From the NCBI GenBank assembly GCA_019422485.1, contig JAHZDG010000029.1, forward strand, positions 451-27,487: DNA of 27,037 nt. The letters run 5' to 3'. Under the pieces are notes generated by a model, which was not told where the DNA came from, made no database searches, and saw only the letters and a program-made list of their open reading frames with translations. This DNA is from Alistipes sp. GTDB taxonomy: Bacteria > Bacteroidota > Bacteroidia > Bacteroidales > Rikenellaceae. The translations under genes were made by a program, and so were the position numbers. Below are positions 7,828-16,807 of the stretch, in pieces. Each line of letters begins with the position of its first letter. Positions within the stretch are counted from its first letter, which is position 1.

Positions 7828-8784
7828 ATGAGCGATATTAAAGCAAGTGCCATTCATACGATCAATACCGAAGCCGATGCGGTTCGCAATTTGGTCAATG
7901 GGTTGACGGATGATTTTGAAAAGGCGGTGAAAGCCATATTGGCCAGTGACGGTAAGGTGATCGTGACAGGGATGGGAAAATCGGGAATTATCGGCAAGAA
8001 AATCGCCGCTACGTTGGCTAGTACCGGTACCCCTTCGTTTTTTATGCATCCGGGCGAGGCCTATCATGGTGATTTGGGGATGATCGAACCGCGGGATATC
8101 GTCATTGCCATTGCCAACTCGGGGCAAACGGATGAGATTCTGAAACTGATTCCGTTTTTCGAGCACAATAAAAACGTGGTGATCGCCATGACCGGCAATC
8201 CGGAATCGACCTTGGCGAAACATGCTCATTATCATTTGAATATCGGGGTGGAACGCGAAGCTTGTCCGCTGAATTTGGCGCCGACCTCTTCGACGACCAC
8301 AACCCTGGTGATGGGGGATGCATTGGCGGTGGCGTTGCTGACCGAACGGAACTTCAAAGCCGAAGATTATGCTGTATTCCATCCGGGTGGCAGCCTTGGG
8401 CGTCGTTTGCTGACTCGGGTGCAGGATGTGATGCGTCATGACAACCTGCCGTTGGTGGACAAAACTACGACGCTGGGCGATGTGATTATCGCCATTAGCG
8501 ATGCTCGTCTGGGGATTGCGGCTGTTGTGGAAAATGGGAAACTGATCGGTGTGATCACCGACGGGGACGTGCGCCGCGCGATGGCCAAATACAAAGCGGA
8601 GTTCTTCAATATTCAGGCTCAGGAAGTGATGACCCGTACGCCGAAAACCATCTTGCCGGATCAGCGGATCGTCGTGGCCGAAGAGATGATGCGCAATTAT
8701 AAAATTCACTCGATCGTGGTGGTGAACGAAGCCAATGAAGTGGTCGGGATTGTGGAATTTTTCAATGTTTCGCTGGCTGGATAG
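7828..8784 (+). CDS. kdsD: D-arabinose-5-phosphate isomerase (KpsF/GutQ family)
   Basis: The 318-residue enzyme interconverts ribulose-5-phosphate and arabinose-5-phosphate, the first step to Kdo for lipopolysaccharide. An N-terminal SIS domain (about 40-175) carries VTGMGKSGIIGKK and FFMHPGEAYHGDLGM, typical of KpsF/KdsD. Two CBS domains follow (about 205-318), with EDYAVFHPGGSLGRRLL joining them. Length is standard for the family. The start ATG at 7828 follows an AT-rich leader with a small inverted repeat (GTTCAT at 7794-7799, ATGAAC at 7806-7811). It lies 65 bases after the lactamase gene on the same strand; I see no matching -7 element before it, so read-through from upstream is possible. 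Confidence 0.93.
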   Translation: MSDIKASAIHTINTEADAVRNLVNGLTDDFEKAVKAILASDGKVIVTGMGKSGIIGKKIAATLASTGTPSFFMHPGEAYHGDLGMIEPRDIVIAIANSGQTDEILKLIPFFEHNKNVVIAMTGNPESTLAKHAHYHLNIGVEREACPLNLAPTSSTTTTLVMGDALAVALLTERNFKAEDYAVFHPGGSLGRRLLTRVQDVMRHDNLPLVDKTTTLGDVIIAISDARLGIAAVVENGKLIGVITDGDVRRAMAKYKAEFFNIQAQEVMTRTPKTILPDQRIVVAEEMMRNYKIHSIVVVNEANEVVGIVEFFNVSLAG

Positions 8785-8856
8785 ATGCCTGCAAAGCAGG
8801 ATACAATAAAAGCCGCGGTAGCGGTCCGAGCTATTTAATTGCTAAATGAATCTTTC

Positions 8857-10767
8857 ATGAAAAATCTGAAAATTTGGTGCTTAGCCCTTTTGGCGGGCTT
8901 GTTTGTCGGAGGACCCTTGATGGCCAGGGAGGCTCCGGTGGCGACTTTGGCGACGGCTTCCGGCCCGTTGACGGCCGAAACAACCGTCCCTGATCATCCG
9001 CGTCTGCTCTGGTTCAAGGGTGAAGAAAAGGCCCTGAAGAAAAAGATCAAAGCCGATGCCTATTGGAGTCAGTTGCACGAACTGATTTTGCAGGAAGCCG
9101 ATAAGATTATAGATCTGCCTGTCAATGAACGGGTGAAGATCGGGATGCGATTGCTGACGACTTGTCGCGAAGATCTGCGCCGCATTCTCTATCTGGGGTA
9201 TGCCTGGCGGATGACCGGTGATAAGAAATATGCTGAACGCGCTGAAAGGGAAATGCTCAAGGCCTCTTCGTTTGTCGATTGGAACCCGTCTCATTATTTG
9301 GACGTTGGGGAAATGATGACGGCATTGGCCATCGGGTACGACTGGCTCTATGACTACCTTTCTCCGGAATCGCGTGAAACCATTGCCCGGGCGCTCAAAG
9401 AAAAAGGGCTCGATACGGCGGACGATTCGAACTGGTGGTTGGCTGCCGAACACAACTGGAATCAGGTGTGCAATACCGGGGTGACTTATGCCGCTTTGGC
9501 CTTGTACGATCTCGATCCGGAAGGGGTGCGTCCCTACATCAACCGTGCGATTGCCACGATTCGCAGACCGATGCACGAATACGGTCCGGACGGAGCTTAT
9601 CCGGAAGGAATCGATTACTGGGATTATGGAACGACCTATAATGTCCTGTTCCTGTCGGTGCTGGAAAAGGCGTTGGGTACCGATTTCGGGTTGTCGGAAA
9701 TGCCCGGATTCATGCAGACGGGTTTGTATTCTCAGGTGATGATCACGCCGGCCCTCAGCCAGTTTAACTATTCGGATAACGGTCCGCGTCCGATGTTCAA
9801 TCCTACGGTCTTCTGGTTTTACGGAAAGACGGGTAATCCGGCCTTGCTGTATCAGCAAAAACGTCTGTTCGATGCCGATACGGCACGGAGTTTCCTGACC
9901 AATCGGGTGTTCCCCATGGTAATGTTGTGGGGGGCCGGTTCGCAGGCTCCGCTGTCGAATCCGGTCGTGCCGACCGAATGTTTCTACATGGGACGCGGTG
10001 GCTCTCCGGTAGCGGTGATGCGTTCTTCCTGGGATGAACCGGGGGCCGTATATCTCGCGTTCAAAGCAGGTCAGGCCGGACTGAATCATGCCCACATGGA
10101 TATCGGGTCCTTCTTCCTGGAAGCTGACGGGGTACGTTGGGCGCTCGATCTGGGGGGCGAAATGTATAATCAGCTGGAAAGCCGCGGTGTGGATTTGTGG
10201 CTGCGGGAACAGGAATCGCAGCGTTGGGATGTCTTCCGGTATCGCAACCAGGCCCACAATACGTTGACCTTTAATGATAAACCGCAGAAGATTACGGTAC
10301 ATGCCGACATCGACGATGTCATTCAGAAAGAAGGTTTAATGTGCGTGGCATCGGATCTGAGTGAAGTGTATGCACCTCAGATTGCACGGGCCCTGCGGGC
10401 CGTGTCGCTGGTGGACGGACAATATGCCGTGATTCAGGATCGACTCACGACCAATCGTTTCACGGCGATGCGCTGGAATATGGCTACGGCAGCCGATCGG
10501 GTCACCTTCCTGTCTGATACCACAGCCCGTTTGGAAAAAGACGGCAAGGTGCTTTACATGCGGGTGCAAGCGCCCTTCCCGGTGAAATTGACCACTTGGA
10601 GCACGAAACCGAATTATAGCTTCAATTCGCCCAATCCGGGTACGCAGTTTATCGGCTTTGAATCGGAACTGCCGTTGAATGCCACTTCGGATGTGACGGT
10701 TTGGCTGATGCCCGGTCAAATGCGGGAAGATGTTCAGACTCCGTACGATTTTGCCAAGTTTGAGTAA
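8857..10767 (+). CDS. heparinase II/III family polysaccharide lyase, secreted
   Basis: The 636-residue protein begins with a signal peptide (MKNLKIWCLALLAGLFVGGPLMA). The ATG at 8857 is preferred over an upstream TTG at 8839 because it starts the signal peptide directly. An alpha/alpha-toroid domain (about 45-360) contains EHNWNQVCNTG (198-208) and PEGIDYWDYG (249-258), segments shared with heparinase II-like lyases. The heparinase II/III beta-sandwich starts near 375 and contains GLNHAHMDIGSFFLEADG (408-425) with His411 and His413 as likely catalytic or metal ligands. The family cleaves acidic polysaccharides such as heparin/heparan sulfate or alginate by beta-elimination. The substrate is not determinable here, and no sulfatase or SusC/SusD gene is adjacent. 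It ends in a strong terminator. Confidence 0.85.
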   Translation: MKNLKIWCLALLAGLFVGGPLMAREAPVATLATASGPLTAETTVPDHPRLLWFKGEEKALKKKIKADAYWSQLHELILQEADKIIDLPVNERVKIGMRLLTTCREDLRRILYLGYAWRMTGDKKYAERAEREMLKASSFVDWNPSHYLDVGEMMTALAIGYDWLYDYLSPESRETIARALKEKGLDTADDSNWWLAAEHNWNQVCNTGVTYAALALYDLDPEGVRPYINRAIATIRRPMHEYGPDGAYPEGIDYWDYGTTYNVLFLSVLEKALGTDFGLSEMPGFMQTGLYSQVMITPALSQFNYSDNGPRPMFNPTVFWFYGKTGNPALLYQQKRLFDADTARSFLTNRVFPMVMLWGAGSQAPLSNPVVPTECFYMGRGGSPVAVMRSSWDEPGAVYLAFKAGQAGLNHAHMDIGSFFLEADGVRWALDLGGEMYNQLESRGVDLWLREQESQRWDVFRYRNQAHNTLTFNDKPQKITVHADIDDVIQKEGLMCVASDLSEVYAPQIARALRAVSLVDGQYAVIQDRLTTNRFTAMRWNMATAADRVTFLSDTTARLEKDGKVLYMRVQAPFPVKLTTWSTKPNYSFNSPNPGTQFIGFESELPLNATSDVTVWLMPGQMREDVQTPYDFAKFE

Positions 10768-10790
10768 ATCCCGAGGGGATAAAATAGAAA

Positions 10791-10820
10791 AGGGGTGTCC
10801 GAATGGGCACCCCTCTTTTT
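10791..10820. terminator. bidirectional terminator between convergent genes
   Basis: AGGGGTGTCC (10791-10800) pairs with GGGCACCCCT (10805-10814) with one G-T wobble around a GAAT loop, followed by CTTTTT. On the other strand the stem is followed by TTTTCTATTTT, so it can end both the lyase transcript and the RACo-like transcript. Confidence 0.88.
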
Positions 10821-10842
10821 GTATTTGAAAAAAGAATAAGGT

Positions 10843-12351
10843 TTACCGTGTCGTGAAAAGAATCTTCTGACAGAAGGTGTCCAAAAAGGCCGGGTCACTT
10901 TCCAAGGAGATGTGTCGGGTGCGCGGAACCAATGCGTTGATAAAATCGTCCTCTTGAAACAGGAACATTTTGGCGCCGATCAGGGCACTGTTACTCAACT
11001 TGACGATCTGAGAGGGGGCGAATTCCAGTAACCCTAACGATGTGGCGTGATCCAGGTTGATGTAGTTGCCGAATCCCCCGGCAATGAACATCTTGTCGAT
11101 GCCTTCGTGGGTCAGGTGGGCATCCTGCAACAGCAGTTCCACGCCGGTGGCAACGGCGGCTTTGGCCAGCTGGAACTCCCGGATGTCCTGTTGTTCGAGG
11201 TGAACGTTGTCGATGAGGGGAAGAACCTTGGGGTCGTGGAGAATAACGCCTTGTTCGTCGATTTCGCCTTGAGTAACCCCCAGGTAGATGGCGTCGATCA
11301 ACCCGCTGCCGCAGATCCCTTTTGCCTGGCCCGATCCGATGACATGGAACTCACGGCGTCCGTCCTGGAGCGAAATGGAGGAGATGGCTCCGGTGCTGGC
11401 ACGCATGCCGCAGGAGATATTGCTCCCTTCGAAAGCGGGCCCGGCCGCCGTGGAGGCGCAGGCGATCCCCTCGCAGTTTCCTACGGCAATCTCTCCGTTG
11501 GTGCCCAGATCGACCAGAACCCGGGGGGCTGAGGAGGAAAACATGCCGGCGGCATAGATACCGGCTAAAATGTCGCTGCCGACAAAACTGCCGATATTGG
11601 GCAGGAAGGTGATGTCAATCGCCTCGTCGATCTGCCACCCCAGGTCGGCGGGGGTAAAATGGATCATGCCGTTATGGGGTGATTCGAACGGGTAGGCCGA
11701 AAGCGGCGTGACATCCAGCCCGCAGAACAGATGGTGCATGACGGTGTTGCCCACAATGCGAACCCGACCGATGGGGCGGGTGGCCTGGGCGGCCAGAGCT
11801 TCGACCTGTGCTCCCACCGTACGGCGGATGAGGGAGGTGAGTCGTTCGGCGTTTTCGGGGTTCTGCATGGCGTAGCTGATGCGGGACATGATGTCGGCAC
11901 CGTAAACCGCTTGAGGATTGAGAGCCGTTTGTACGGAAAGTACCTGACCGTTTTCCATGTCGAGCAGCTGGGATACCAGTGTCGTCGACCCCAAATCGAC
12001 GGCAATGCCGCATTGAGCCCGGGGGGTAAAGTGGAAAGGCGTTTCGTCGGCCAGTACGATGTTTTCGAATTGGGCCACCTCGATGGTAAGATCTTCGTCG
12101 ACCCGGCTTAGGCAGGCCAAACGCCATTCGTCTCCTAATTTTTTGCGTTTCAGAACGGCTTCGTGGATGGGATCCAGTGCGATATGGCCGGCCAGCAGGC
12201 GTACTTTGCAGTTTCCGCAAAGACCCTTGCCGCCGCACGGGAACTCCAGTCCCAATTCATGAATAGCGTCTCCGAGATTCGATCCCCGGGGAACGGTCAG
12301 TACACGTCCCAGCGGGACTAAGGTAATTTGACAGGTTGTATGGTCGTTCAT
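10843..12351 (-). CDS. RACo-like corrinoid-activating protein (2Fe-2S ferredoxin plus ASKHA domain)
   Basis: The 502-residue protein joins an N-terminal 2Fe-2S ferredoxin domain (about 7-95) with Cys39, Cys45, Cys48 (FPCGGKGLCGNC) and Cys80 to an ASKHA-type domain (about 112-490; formerly DUF4445). The latter has GIAVDLGSTTLVSQLLD, VGNTVMHHLFCG, VDLGTNGEIAVGN and FIAGGFGNYI. Such proteins use ATP to drive reduction of inactive Co(II) corrinoid proteins so that corrinoid methyltransferases can work again. No corrinoid protein, methyltransferase or B12 gene is visible here, so its client must be elsewhere. It has its own promoter and is divergent from the GH106-like gene. The general assignment is firm; the client is inference. 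Confidence 0.85.
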   Translation of the reverse strand: MNDHTTCQITLVPLGRVLTVPRGSNLGDAIHELGLEFPCGGKGLCGNCKVRLLAGHIALDPIHEAVLKRKKLGDEWRLACLSRVDEDLTIEVAQFENIVLADETPFHFTPRAQCGIAVDLGSTTLVSQLLDMENGQVLSVQTALNPQAVYGADIMSRISYAMQNPENAERLTSLIRRTVGAQVEALAAQATRPIGRVRIVGNTVMHHLFCGLDVTPLSAYPFESPHNGMIHFTPADLGWQIDEAIDITFLPNIGSFVGSDILAGIYAAGMFSSSAPRVLVDLGTNGEIAVGNCEGIACASTAAGPAFEGSNISCGMRASTGAISSISLQDGRREFHVIGSGQAKGICGSGLIDAIYLGVTQGEIDEQGVILHDPKVLPLIDNVHLEQQDIREFQLAKAAVATGVELLLQDAHLTHEGIDKMFIAGGFGNYINLDHATSLGLLEFAPSQIVKLSNSALIGAKMFLFQEDDFINALVPRTRHISLESDPAFLDTFCQKILFTTR

Positions 12352-12401
12352 GATAGTCAGTATGGGTTAAAAATAGCTGTGACCCCGAATTTTGGGTCGA
12401 T

Positions 12402-12433
12402 CAAAGGTAGAGAATGCTGGCTTGATTTGCAAA
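12402..12433 (-). promoter_or_regulatory. predicted promoter of the RACo-like gene
   Basis: On the minus strand TTTG (12433-12430), 20 bases, then TACCTTTG (12409-12402) matches the Bacteroidetes promoter form. A short inverted repeat (GACCC 12381-12385, GGGTC 12394-12398) covers the expected start of transcription and could be an operator or leader hairpin. Confidence 0.65.
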
Positions 12434-12451
12434 TTAAGGGGAGATACTTGT

Positions 12452-12481
12452 TTTGCGTAATCGAAAATAATCGTATCTTTG
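12452..12481 (+). promoter_or_regulatory. predicted promoter of the GH106-like gene
   Basis: TTTG (12452-12455), 18 bases, then TATCTTTG (12474-12481) is a close match to the Bacteroidetes promoter form. The leader would be about 50 bases, AT-rich and without a Shine-Dalgarno site. Confidence 0.72.
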
Positions 12482-12536
12482 AATAATCGAGAGCACTGTC
12501 TTTTGAAATCACTAACCTAAATTAAATAACAAACTT

Positions 12537-15500
12537 ATGAAATCTCTTTTCACGGCTGTGTTGGCCGCAGCGACCCTATGTGTCACGGCCTCGGCTCAGC
12601 CGCAACCCAAACAATCGATCCGCGATTTGCTGGACGAGTTCTCGGAGCCCAGTAAAACCTATCGGACCGCACCTTTTATGGTGTGGAATATGCAAGTCTC
12701 TCAGTATCAAATTGACAATATGTTGCGGGAGTTCCGCGAACAAGGTTGTGGAGGGGTGTTTATCCATCCGCGTCCGGGACTCTCGACCGAATATCTTTCG
12801 CAGGAGTGGTTCGATCTGGTGGCTTATACCGTGCGCCGCGGTCACGAATTCGGATTGAATGTGTGGCTGTATGACGAAAACTCCTATCCCAGTGGTTTTG
12901 CCGGAGGACACGTTCCCCGCACCATGCCTGAATCCTATAATCAGGGGCAGGGGTTGAAACCGACGGTGGTGGATGTCATGCCGGACGATGTGTCGGCTTA
13001 CACGGTGATTGTCAGTGAAAAGAAAGGTAAATTGACGAACATTACCGACAAAGCCGCCAAAATGGCCGGGAAGAAAGGCAAATTCTATTTGTATGAAAAG
13101 ACCTACTATCAGCCTTCGGCGTGGATGGGAGGTACTTCGTATGTCGATTTGCTCAAACCGGGCGTTACCCAGCAGTTTATGGATGTGACCATGAGCGGGT
13201 ACGAAAAGAACCTGGAAGGTCCCCTGAATTTGAGCATCGAAGGTATTTTTACGGATGAACCGGAGATCGTTTCTCCGGGAGGGGTACGTTGGACGCCCGA
13301 TCTGTTTGAAGTATTCGAACAGACCTATGGGTATGACCTGAGTGCCCAGTTGCCGGCTTTGCATGCAGAGGTGGGTGACTGGAAAAAGGTGCGTCACGAC
13401 TATTTCGACCTGTTGTCGACCCTTTTTGTGGAACGTTGGGCCAAACCTTGGTATGAATACTGTGCCGACAAAGGGATTGATTGGACCGGACATTACTGGG
13501 AGCATATGTGGCCTACGACGACCGGGGTGCCCGATAACATGGCCATGGCCGCTTGGCAGCAAATGCCGGGTATCGACATGCTGTTCAATCAGTTTAACGA
13601 AACTTCACCCAACGCCCAGTTCGGAAATATCCGTGCGGTGAAGGAAGTGCGCAGTGTGGCGAACCAGCTGGGACGTCAGCGGGTGCTGAGTGAAACTTAT
13701 GGCGGTGCCGGATGGAACGCTACGTTCAAGGATTTCAAACGGCTGGCCGACTGGCAATATGTGTTGGGTGTCAATTTCGTGAATCAGCATCTGTCGCACA
13801 TGAGCCTGCTGGGTTCGCGCAAGACCGATTATCCGCCCGAATTCAGCCGGGCTGCCACCTGGTGGAGCGATTATCACCTGCTCAATGACTATAACGGTCG
13901 TATGAGCGCAGCCATGAGCATGGGCGACCAGATCAACGATGTGTTGGTATTGGAACCCACTACTTCGGTATGGCTGTATAATCAGTATGAGGGACAGAAA
14001 AAAGAAAATCAGGCTCAGCAAATCGGTCAGGCGTTCCAGAACCTGGTGACCCGTCTGGAAAAGGCGCAGGTAGAATATGATCTGGGTTGCGAAGCGATTT
14101 TTAAAGATCAGGCTTCGGTGAAGGACGGTCGTTTTGTGGTGGGTCAGCGTTCGTATGGAACGTTTGTGATTCCGGCTTTGACCGAAAATTTGGAAAGTGA
14201 AACCTTTGCTCTGTTGCAGGATTTTGCGGCCGCCGGCGGTCGGATCATCGCGCTGGGAGCCCCGACCCTGGTGGACGGAGCCTATAGCCCCGAGGCAGAA
14301 GCCTTCTTCGCTTCGGACCAGGTGGTACGTGCTGAAGATTGTGACGAATCGTTGATGAATACCTATCTGCGCAACAAGGCACAGATCGACTTCCAACAGG
14401 TACAGGGCGGGGATCTCTATCACCATCGTCGCCAGTTTGCCGACGGGCAGTTGCTGTTGTTGACCAATGCCTCGATGGACGAAGCATCGGAAGTGACGGT
14501 GGCATTACCCGGGAAGTATGTGATTCGTATGGATGCTATGGACGGCAAAAACTATGAAATTCCCTATACGGTTGCGGGCGATCGGGTAACAGTGAAGGCT
14601 CGGGTAGAACCGGCCGGCAGTGTGCTGTTGCGCGTTTCCGATACACCGGTAGCGGCTGAGGCGGTGAGTGATCCGGGGCAGTTGACGTTGTTGGAACCGA
14701 TGCGTCCGATGAAGATCGAACGTCTGAAAGAAAACGTTCTGGTACTCGACTTCATGGATCTGAATTGTGGCGGGGAAACCTTCCAGAACCTGTATTGGAC
14801 CGATGCGTGTGACAAAGTGTTCCAGAAAGCCGGATTGCCGGGAAATCCCTGGTATCGGGCCGTGCAGTACGGACGTGAAATCGTTGATCTCGATTTGTCG
14901 AAAGCTCCCGGTTTCACGGCGACTTATCGCTTTACGGTGACCGATCCCAAAGTGGATATGGCTTCGATGGTGATGGTGGTTGAAAATCCCAACCTCTATA
15001 CCGTGAAGATCAACGGAAAAGTGGTTCGTGGCGGTTATTACTTCATGGTCGATGAAGACTTCAAACGCATTACGATCGGCCCACACGTCAAAGTGGGTGA
15101 AAATGTCATCGAAATCAGTGCCGAACATCCGACCGTATTCACGGAACTGGCTGCGGTGTATGTTTTGGGTCATTTCGATGTAGTGAACCACGATGATCGT
15201 TGGGTGATTGTTCCCGAAAAGAAAGACAATTCGCTCAAGGATTGGCAGTCGCTGGGCGCTCCGTTCTATCCGTGGGAAATGCGCTATACGGAATTCTACG
15301 ATGTACGGAACCCGGACAAACGGCATATCATCAAAGTGGATGACTGGAATGGATCGTTGGTACAGGTGTGGATCAACGACCGCAAGGCTGGAGTGATCTT
15401 TGCCGAACCGTATGCATTGGATGTGACGCCATATGTGCAGAAAGGAGCCAACCGTGTGGAAGTACGGGTAGTGGGCAGTCTGCAAAACCTGATGGGTCCG

Positions 15501-15635
15501 CACTTCCGGGCTTATGACGGGTATGCCGGTCCGGACCGTTGGCAGAATGTCAAACCGGGACGTAAGGCTTCGGAATATTGCCTGACGCCGTTCGGACTGA
15601 AGAGCCGTTTCGGTTTTTATGAAGCAGAACAGTAA
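12537..15635 (+). CDS. secreted GH106-like glycoside hydrolase
   Basis: The 1032-residue protein starts with a signal peptide (cleavage likely after ASA, residue 20). The N-terminal catalytic part (about 30-480) looks like the TIM-barrel of GH106-type alpha-L-rhamnosidases and relatives: CGGVFIHPRPGLSTEYLS (71-88), VWLYDENSYPSGFAGG (109-124) and IFTDEPEIVSPGG (237-249), where Glu241 is a candidate acid residue. The C-terminal part (about 700-1032) is rich in beta strands with phrases such as VKINGKVVRGGYYF and VQVWINDRKAGVIFAEPYALDVTPYV, as in galactose-binding-like domains of this family. Function would be removing sugar residues from plant or host glycans; rhamnose specificity is inference. 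It is followed by a beta-propeller lipoprotein gene on the same strand. Confidence 0.75.
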   Translation: MKSLFTAVLAAATLCVTASAQPQPKQSIRDLLDEFSEPSKTYRTAPFMVWNMQVSQYQIDNMLREFREQGCGGVFIHPRPGLSTEYLSQEWFDLVAYTVRRGHEFGLNVWLYDENSYPSGFAGGHVPRTMPESYNQGQGLKPTVVDVMPDDVSAYTVIVSEKKGKLTNITDKAAKMAGKKGKFYLYEKTYYQPSAWMGGTSYVDLLKPGVTQQFMDVTMSGYEKNLEGPLNLSIEGIFTDEPEIVSPGGVRWTPDLFEVFEQTYGYDLSAQLPALHAEVGDWKKVRHDYFDLLSTLFVERWAKPWYEYCADKGIDWTGHYWEHMWPTTTGVPDNMAMAAWQQMPGIDMLFNQFNETSPNAQFGNIRAVKEVRSVANQLGRQRVLSETYGGAGWNATFKDFKRLADWQYVLGVNFVNQHLSHMSLLGSRKTDYPPEFSRAATWWSDYHLLNDYNGRMSAAMSMGDQINDVLVLEPTTSVWLYNQYEGQKKENQAQQIGQAFQNLVTRLEKAQVEYDLGCEAIFKDQASVKDGRFVVGQRSYGTFVIPALTENLESETFALLQDFAAAGGRIIALGAPTLVDGAYSPEAEAFFASDQVVRAEDCDESLMNTYLRNKAQIDFQQVQGGDLYHHRRQFADGQLLLLTNASMDEASEVTVALPGKYVIRMDAMDGKNYEIPYTVAGDRVTVKARVEPAGSVLLRVSDTPVAAEAVSDPGQLTLLEPMRPMKIERLKENVLVLDFMDLNCGGETFQNLYWTDACDKVFQKAGLPGNPWYRAVQYGREIVDLDLSKAPGFTATYRFTVTDPKVDMASMVMVVENPNLYTVKINGKVVRGGYYFMVDEDFKRITIGPHVKVGENVIEISAEHPTVFTELAAVYVLGHFDVVNHDDRWVIVPEKKDNSLKDWQSLGAPFYPWEMRYTEFYDVRNPDKRHIIKVDDWNGSLVQVWINDRKAGVIFAEPYALDVTPYVQKGANRVEVRVVGSLQNLMGPHFRAYDGYAGPDRWQNVKPGRKASEYCLTPFGLKSRFGFYEAEQ

Positions 15636-15658
15636 ACCATAGTCTCATGAATATCGAC

Positions 15659-15687
15659 AGGAGGGCGTTCGTTCGGAGCGCCCTCCT
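15659..15687 (+). terminator. intercistronic hairpin with weak U-tract
   Basis: AGGAGGGCG (15659-15667) pairs perfectly with CGCCCTCCT (15679-15687) around an 11-base loop. Only TTCG follows, so it may attenuate or protect a transcript end rather than fully terminate. It lies between the GH106-like and beta-propeller genes. Confidence 0.45.
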
Positions 15688-15704
15688 TCGCTAACAGAAC
15701 GTTT

Positions 15705-16805
15705 ATGAATCGAAAACAATGGATTGGGTGGGGCCTGGTCTTGGGCATGCTGCTGGGGGCGAGTTGTCGCTCCGGAGAGAAAACTCCCCGACTGATTGGT
15801 GAACAGGATACGATTGTCCGCTTCGAAGTCGTAGCGTGTGCCGATACGGTGATCGATCGGGGATCGCCCGGCACGGAAGATATTTTTTATGGTCTGGAAG
15901 GGGGACGGGTCGTTAAACTGGGATCGACCTACCATATGATGACGGCCGAGATGGTCGGAGAACCCTATTGCGTGAATATGCGGTTGGGGCATTGGTGTTC
16001 GACGGACGGGATTTCGTGGCAACGATTGGGTACCATCCGTCAGTCGGACGGCGATTTTACGGGAACTTCGCAACGGGCTGCGGTGTGGGGTCCGATGCCC
16101 GTTTTTCATCAGGAAGACAACCGCTGGCATCTTTTTTATGTCTGCTATAAAGGAAAACCTTCGGAGCCGGATCGAAGCAATGCCGGGTTCGACGGGGTGA
16201 TCCAGCATGCCGTGTCGGATGTGGAGGGAATCGAGGGCTTCGGCGGCCCTTATACCGATCACGAGATCATTCTGCGCTATGATGTGGATCCCGACCCTTG
16301 GGAAGGGCATCAGGGCGTGGATTCCTTCTTCCCGTATCAAATTGGGGATACGTGGTATGGCTTTTACGGCAGTGCCACCACCCAACAGATGTCGACCTGT
16401 CAATGGCAGGTGGGATTGGCCTGGGCTGAGCGGATCGAAGGACCCTGGAGCCGGATAAGCGAACGAAATCCGGTCGATTTGCGTAGCTTTGCCGAAAATC
16501 CCATCGTGAGTCGATTGGAGAACGGCGTCTATATCGCCATTGTCGATGGCGGCCCCTGGGTCAATAAAATGGGGTATACGCTTTCGTGGGATGGGGTAAA
16601 TTGGTGTCCGTTACGCCATTTCGAACTGGAGCCTGCGGTGAAGAAATGGTGGCGGATGATGCGGACTCCGCTTTCGTTGATTCCGGAGAAAGATGGTACC
16701 TATACGATGTTTTTTACCGCTTTCAAGGACGATGCACAGGGTATGTTCGGTACCTTGAGTAAGTTGAGTCTGAAAGCCACGTTTGTAGAGGAGGCAGCTC
16801 GTTAG
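15705..16805 (+). CDS. beta-propeller glycoside hydrolase-like lipoprotein
   Basis: The 366-residue product has a lipoprotein signal with Cys21 (LVLGMLLGASC), so it should be anchored in a membrane and may be surface-exposed. The body shows repeated beta-propeller signatures: GGRVVKLGSTYHMMTAE, WCSTDGISWQRLG, MPVFHQEDNRWHLFYVCYKG, SFFPYQIGDTWYGFYGSA and LSWDGVNWCPLRHFELEP. The paired S-x-DG-x-x-W segments (99-105 and near 300) resemble Asp boxes. This is the fold of the GH43, GH32 and GH117 type enzymes, but I cannot assign a family or substrate. It follows the GH106-like gene by 69 bases, with which it probably acts, and its stop is 2 bases from the next start codon. Confidence 0.65.
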   Translation: MNRKQWIGWGLVLGMLLGASCRSGEKTPRLIGEQDTIVRFEVVACADTVIDRGSPGTEDIFYGLEGGRVVKLGSTYHMMTAEMVGEPYCVNMRLGHWCSTDGISWQRLGTIRQSDGDFTGTSQRAAVWGPMPVFHQEDNRWHLFYVCYKGKPSEPDRSNAGFDGVIQHAVSDVEGIEGFGGPYTDHEIILRYDVDPDPWEGHQGVDSFFPYQIGDTWYGFYGSATTQQMSTCQWQVGLAWAERIEGPWSRISERNPVDLRSFAENPIVSRLENGVYIAIVDGGPWVNKMGYTLSWDGVNWCPLRHFELEPAVKKWWRMMRTPLSLIPEKDGTYTMFFTAFKDDAQGMFGTLSKLSLKATFVEEAAR

Positions 16806-16807
16806 TG

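Noticed and set aside
8881..10302. A 473-codon minus-strand frame opposite the heparinase-like gene
   Set aside because: The plus strand carries a signal peptide and lyase motifs; the antisense translation is Arg/His/Ile-rich with no recognisable domain.
6181..12391. The 12-mer TGACCCCGAATT occurs at 6181-6192 and 12380-12391, both near gene starts
   Set aside because: Several repeated 12-mers are expected by chance in 27 kb, and flanking bases do not match.
15647..15694. A 15-codon frame MNIDRRAFVRSALLR that resembles the start of a twin-arginine signal
   Set aside because: It lies on the inverted repeat 15659-15687, whose symmetry explains the sequence, and it stops at once. A remnant of a lost exported protein cannot be excluded but has no further support.
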